From assembly GCA_964481705.1 (NCBI GenBank), contig CAYZUC010000134.1, positions 1-6,402 on the forward strand: 6,402 nt of DNA, read 5' to 3'. Both the position numbers and the translations under genes were made by a program. The notes under the pieces were generated by a model. It did no database searches. It was not told the DNA's origin and saw only the letters and a list, made by a program, of their open reading frames with translations. This document shows positions 5,521 to 6,402 of this stretch, one piece after another; the stretch's first letter is position 1, and each line of letters opens with the position of its first letter. The DNA comes from CAYZUC01 sp964481705 (GTDB lineage: Bacteria; Bacillota; Clostridia; Lachnospirales; Lachnospiraceae).

Positions 5521-5868
5521 ATGTATAATAATAAAGTCGTTCAAGATATAGTTGTTGATGAAGCATTAAATGAGTTATCAACAGGTGTTGGAAATGCAGC
5601 AAATACAGATTTGAGCAACCTTTCAACAACAGGAACTGCTGTTTTAGCAGCAAAAGCAGACTTGTCAAGTCCTACATTCACAGGAACACCTGCCGCACCT
5701 ACTGCTACTGCTGGAACAAACACAACACAATTAGCAACAACTGGCTTTGTTACCGCTGCCGTTACCGCTGTATTGCCAACAATGCCTACTACTGATGGCA
5801 CATATACTTTGACCTGCACGGTGACTACTGAAGGTTCCACACTTTCTTGGGTTTCAACTGCTGCTTAA
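5521..5868 (+). CDS. Short Thr/Ala-rich phage tail-fibre-like protein
   Basis: A 115-aa protein, about 24% Thr and 15% Ala. Residues 47-80 carry the repeat type seen in phage tail fibres: LSSPTFTGTPAAPTA followed by NTTQLATTGFVTAAV. The C-terminus (90-115) is beta-prone, with GTYTLTCTVT and a TLSWVS strand. Such motifs normally sit in long trimeric receptor-binding fibres. Here the protein stands alone and is very short, so it may be a spike, a fibre tip or decoration protein, or a fibre remnant. The start at 5521 is chosen over an in-frame TTG at 5464 because AAGGAG (5508-5513) lies seven bases upstream and the TTG is part of the P2 -35. The gene is visibly less AT-rich than its neighbours. 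It has its own promoters and terminator. Confidence 0.78.
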   Translation: MYNNKVVQDIVVDEALNELSTGVGNAANTDLSNLSTTGTAVLAAKADLSSPTFTGTPAAPTATAGTNTTQLATTGFVTAAVTAVLPTMPTTDGTYTLTCTVTTEGSTLSWVSTAA

Positions 5869-5879
5869 CTTTTTAAACT

Positions 5880-5913
5880 AAAAAAAGAACAGGACTTACG
5901 CCCTGTTTTTTTT
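5880..5913 (+). terminator. Bidirectional intrinsic terminator between convergent operons
   Basis: AACAGG (5888-5893) pairs with CCTGTT (5902-5907) around the 8-base loop ACTTACGC. A run of T follows on the plus strand (to 5913). On the minus strand a matching T-run comes from the seven A at 5880-5886. It ends the fibre cassette and can also stop the minus-strand membrane-protein transcript. Confidence 0.9.
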
Positions 5914-5964
5914 GTTTAACAATTAAAATCTTTTACTTTTTTATAAAGTTGTAAATCTTTTTAA

Positions 5965-6028
5965 TTTTTCTAAAACTCCCCCCTATTTTATGTAATTTTT
6001 TCAAAAAACTCCCCCTTTTTTGTGTTAT
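5965..6028. repeat. Imperfect 32-bp tandem repeat with C-rich hairpin loops
   Basis: Two adjacent copies (5965-5996 and 5997-6028) share TTTTTC, an A-run, ACTCCCCC, a T-rich arm and a TGTxAT-like end, differing by single-base shifts in the A and C runs. Each copy can fold: TAAAA/TTTTA around CTCCCCCCTA in copy 1, and CAAAAAA/TTTTTTG (6002-6008 with 6016-6022) around CTCCCCC in copy 2. The surrounding gap 5914-6081 has no open reading frame with a ribosome binding site on either strand. Confidence 0.65.
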
Positions 6029-6065
6029 TTATTTCAATTTATATAAATCATTCCAATTTTATAGG

Positions 6066-6086
6066 CGGTAAAGTTTTAGTTTTACC
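6066..6086. other. Small hairpin at the end of the minus-strand gene
   Basis: GGTAAA and TTTACC form a 6-bp inverted repeat with an 8-base loop across the stop region of the minus-strand membrane-protein gene. The T-rich flank follows on the plus strand, not on the minus strand, so it is a poor terminator for that gene. It may protect the 3' end or have no function. Confidence 0.3.
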
Positions 6087-6309
6087 ACTTTTTAATCCAG
6101 TTTATAATTGCTTCGCCTGTGATAATCCAAACGGACTCTAATACAGCAATTAAAAAACTAACAAGAATAATTAAATCGTTCCATAAAAACTTACCTGTTT
6201 CTTTTATAAATGTTATAAAAACATTCTTAAAAGACTTCCAAGCAAGAGTCAATCTCTCACTGGCGATTTTCCATTCAGTTTTCCAAACTTCTTTGATTCT
6301 TTCCCACAT
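6082..6309 (-). CDS. Trp-rich small membrane protein, 75 aa
   Basis: Function not recognised. The minus-strand ATG at 6309 has AAGGAG (complement of 6316-6321) six bases upstream, overlapping the stop of the preceding minus-strand gene. This is why it is preferred over the overlapping plus-strand frame, which starts with an unsupported GTG at 6119. The N-terminal 40 residues form a charged, amphipathic helix. Residues about 46-64 (LIILVSFLIAVLESVWIIT) are one transmembrane segment, and a short WIKKW tail follows. It has eight Trp in 75 residues, many spaced as on a helix face lying at the membrane surface. It could be a holin-type protein, a small virion membrane protein or an accessory of an unseen module to the right. 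Confidence 0.75.
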   Translation of the reverse strand: MWERIKEVWKTEWKIASERLTLAWKSFKNVFITFIKETGKFLWNDLIILVSFLIAVLESVWIITGEAIINWIKKW

Positions 6310-6315
6310 ATCATA

Positions 6316-6321
6316 CTCCTT
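6316..6321 (-). promoter_or_regulatory. Ribosome binding site of the minus-strand membrane protein
   Basis: AAGGAG on the minus strand, six bases before the ATG at 6309 and overlapping the TAA of the upstream gene. It establishes that the real coding strand here is minus and that the two genes are coupled. Confidence 0.8.
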
Positions 6322-6402
6322 ATTTTATGATTTTTTTGAATACCCAAAATCCAATCAATCCCAATAATACGGCAATGATTAAGTTTCGGATTGTTATCTT
6401 CT
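6320..6402 (-). CDS. C-terminal part of a small membrane protein (partial)
   Basis: An open minus-strand frame enters from the right window edge and ends with TAA at 6322-6320. The visible 26 C-terminal residues start KITIRNLIIAV and end FKKIIK. A hydrophobic, Gly-containing stretch of about 15 residues flanked by Lys/Arg is a typical single transmembrane helix. No start codon is visible, so full length is unknown. It lies ten bases upstream of the Trp-rich membrane-protein gene and contains part of that gene's ribosome binding site, so the two are translated from one transcript. Two consecutive small membrane proteins could be a lysis pair or virion membrane components. Confidence 0.6.
   Translation of the reverse strand, partial: KITIRNLIIAVLLGLIGFWVFKKIIK

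Noticed and set aside
5541..5840. 99-aa minus-strand open frame, Val/Ala-rich
   Set aside because: It is the complement of the Thr/Ala-rich fibre-like gene, whose codon pattern leaves the opposite strand open.
5499..5922. GTTTAACAA direct repeat flanking the fibre gene (5499-5507 and 5914-5922) as attachment or insertion duplication
   Set aside because: Only nine AT-rich bases with no terminal inverted repeats or transposase; chance is sufficient.
6119..6367. 82-aa plus-strand open frame starting with GTG
   Set aside because: It has no ribosome binding site and overlaps two coupled minus-strand genes with a clear AAGGAG.
1..6402. CRISPR array, tRNA, rRNA, insertion sequence or retroelement
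   Set aside because: No regularly spaced repeats, cloverleaf-like sequence, transposase or reverse transcriptase motifs were found on reading either strand.

Overview
The window is strongly AT-rich, densely packed DNA. Small genes overlap or sit a few bases apart, almost all with AAGGAG-type ribosome binding sites. TAA, TGA and TAG are all used as stops and TGG encodes Trp, so the standard code fits. The gene mix is C5-DNA methyltransferase, VirE-like ATPase, ERCC4 nuclease, M15 peptidase, tail-fibre-like protein and several small membrane proteins. It points to a bacteriophage or integrated prophage of an AT-rich bacterium with ordinary sigma70-type promoters. Nothing in the sequence fixes the host. 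No capsid, portal, tail tube, integrase or large terminase gene is visible here.

Layout, left to right. (1) Positions 22-1917, plus strand: two unrecognised helical proteins, a tiny single-pass membrane protein, a solo cytosine methyltransferase and a 58-residue basic protein. All are closely coupled and look like one operon entering from the left. (2) Positions 1906-3870: an all-A/T perfect hairpin, then the VirE-family helicase-like ATPase and two small unknown proteins. (3) Positions 3888-5353: a consensus TTGACA-17-TATAAT promoter drives an SSB-like small protein ending DDNLPF, an ERCC4-family nuclease, a small basic protein and an M15 peptidase (probable endolysin). (4) Positions 5350-5913: a one-gene cassette with tandem promoters, a structured 5' leader carrying CCTCCT, a short Thr/Ala-rich tail-fibre-like protein and a bidirectional terminator. 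(5) Positions 5914-6081: a non-coding convergent gap holding an imperfect 32-bp tandem repeat with C-rich hairpin loops. (6) Positions 6082-6402, minus strand: two tandem small membrane proteins, the upstream one cut by the window edge.

Taken together, the plus strand is an early/replication segment (helicase, SSB-like protein, nuclease, methyltransferase for protection or regulation) running into a lysis/host-contact segment. The oppositely oriented block to the right probably belongs to another module. The assignments to methyltransferase, VirE-like ATPase, ERCC4 nuclease and M15 peptidase rest on readable motifs. The SSB-like and fibre-like calls are moderately supported. The remaining small proteins are unrecognised.
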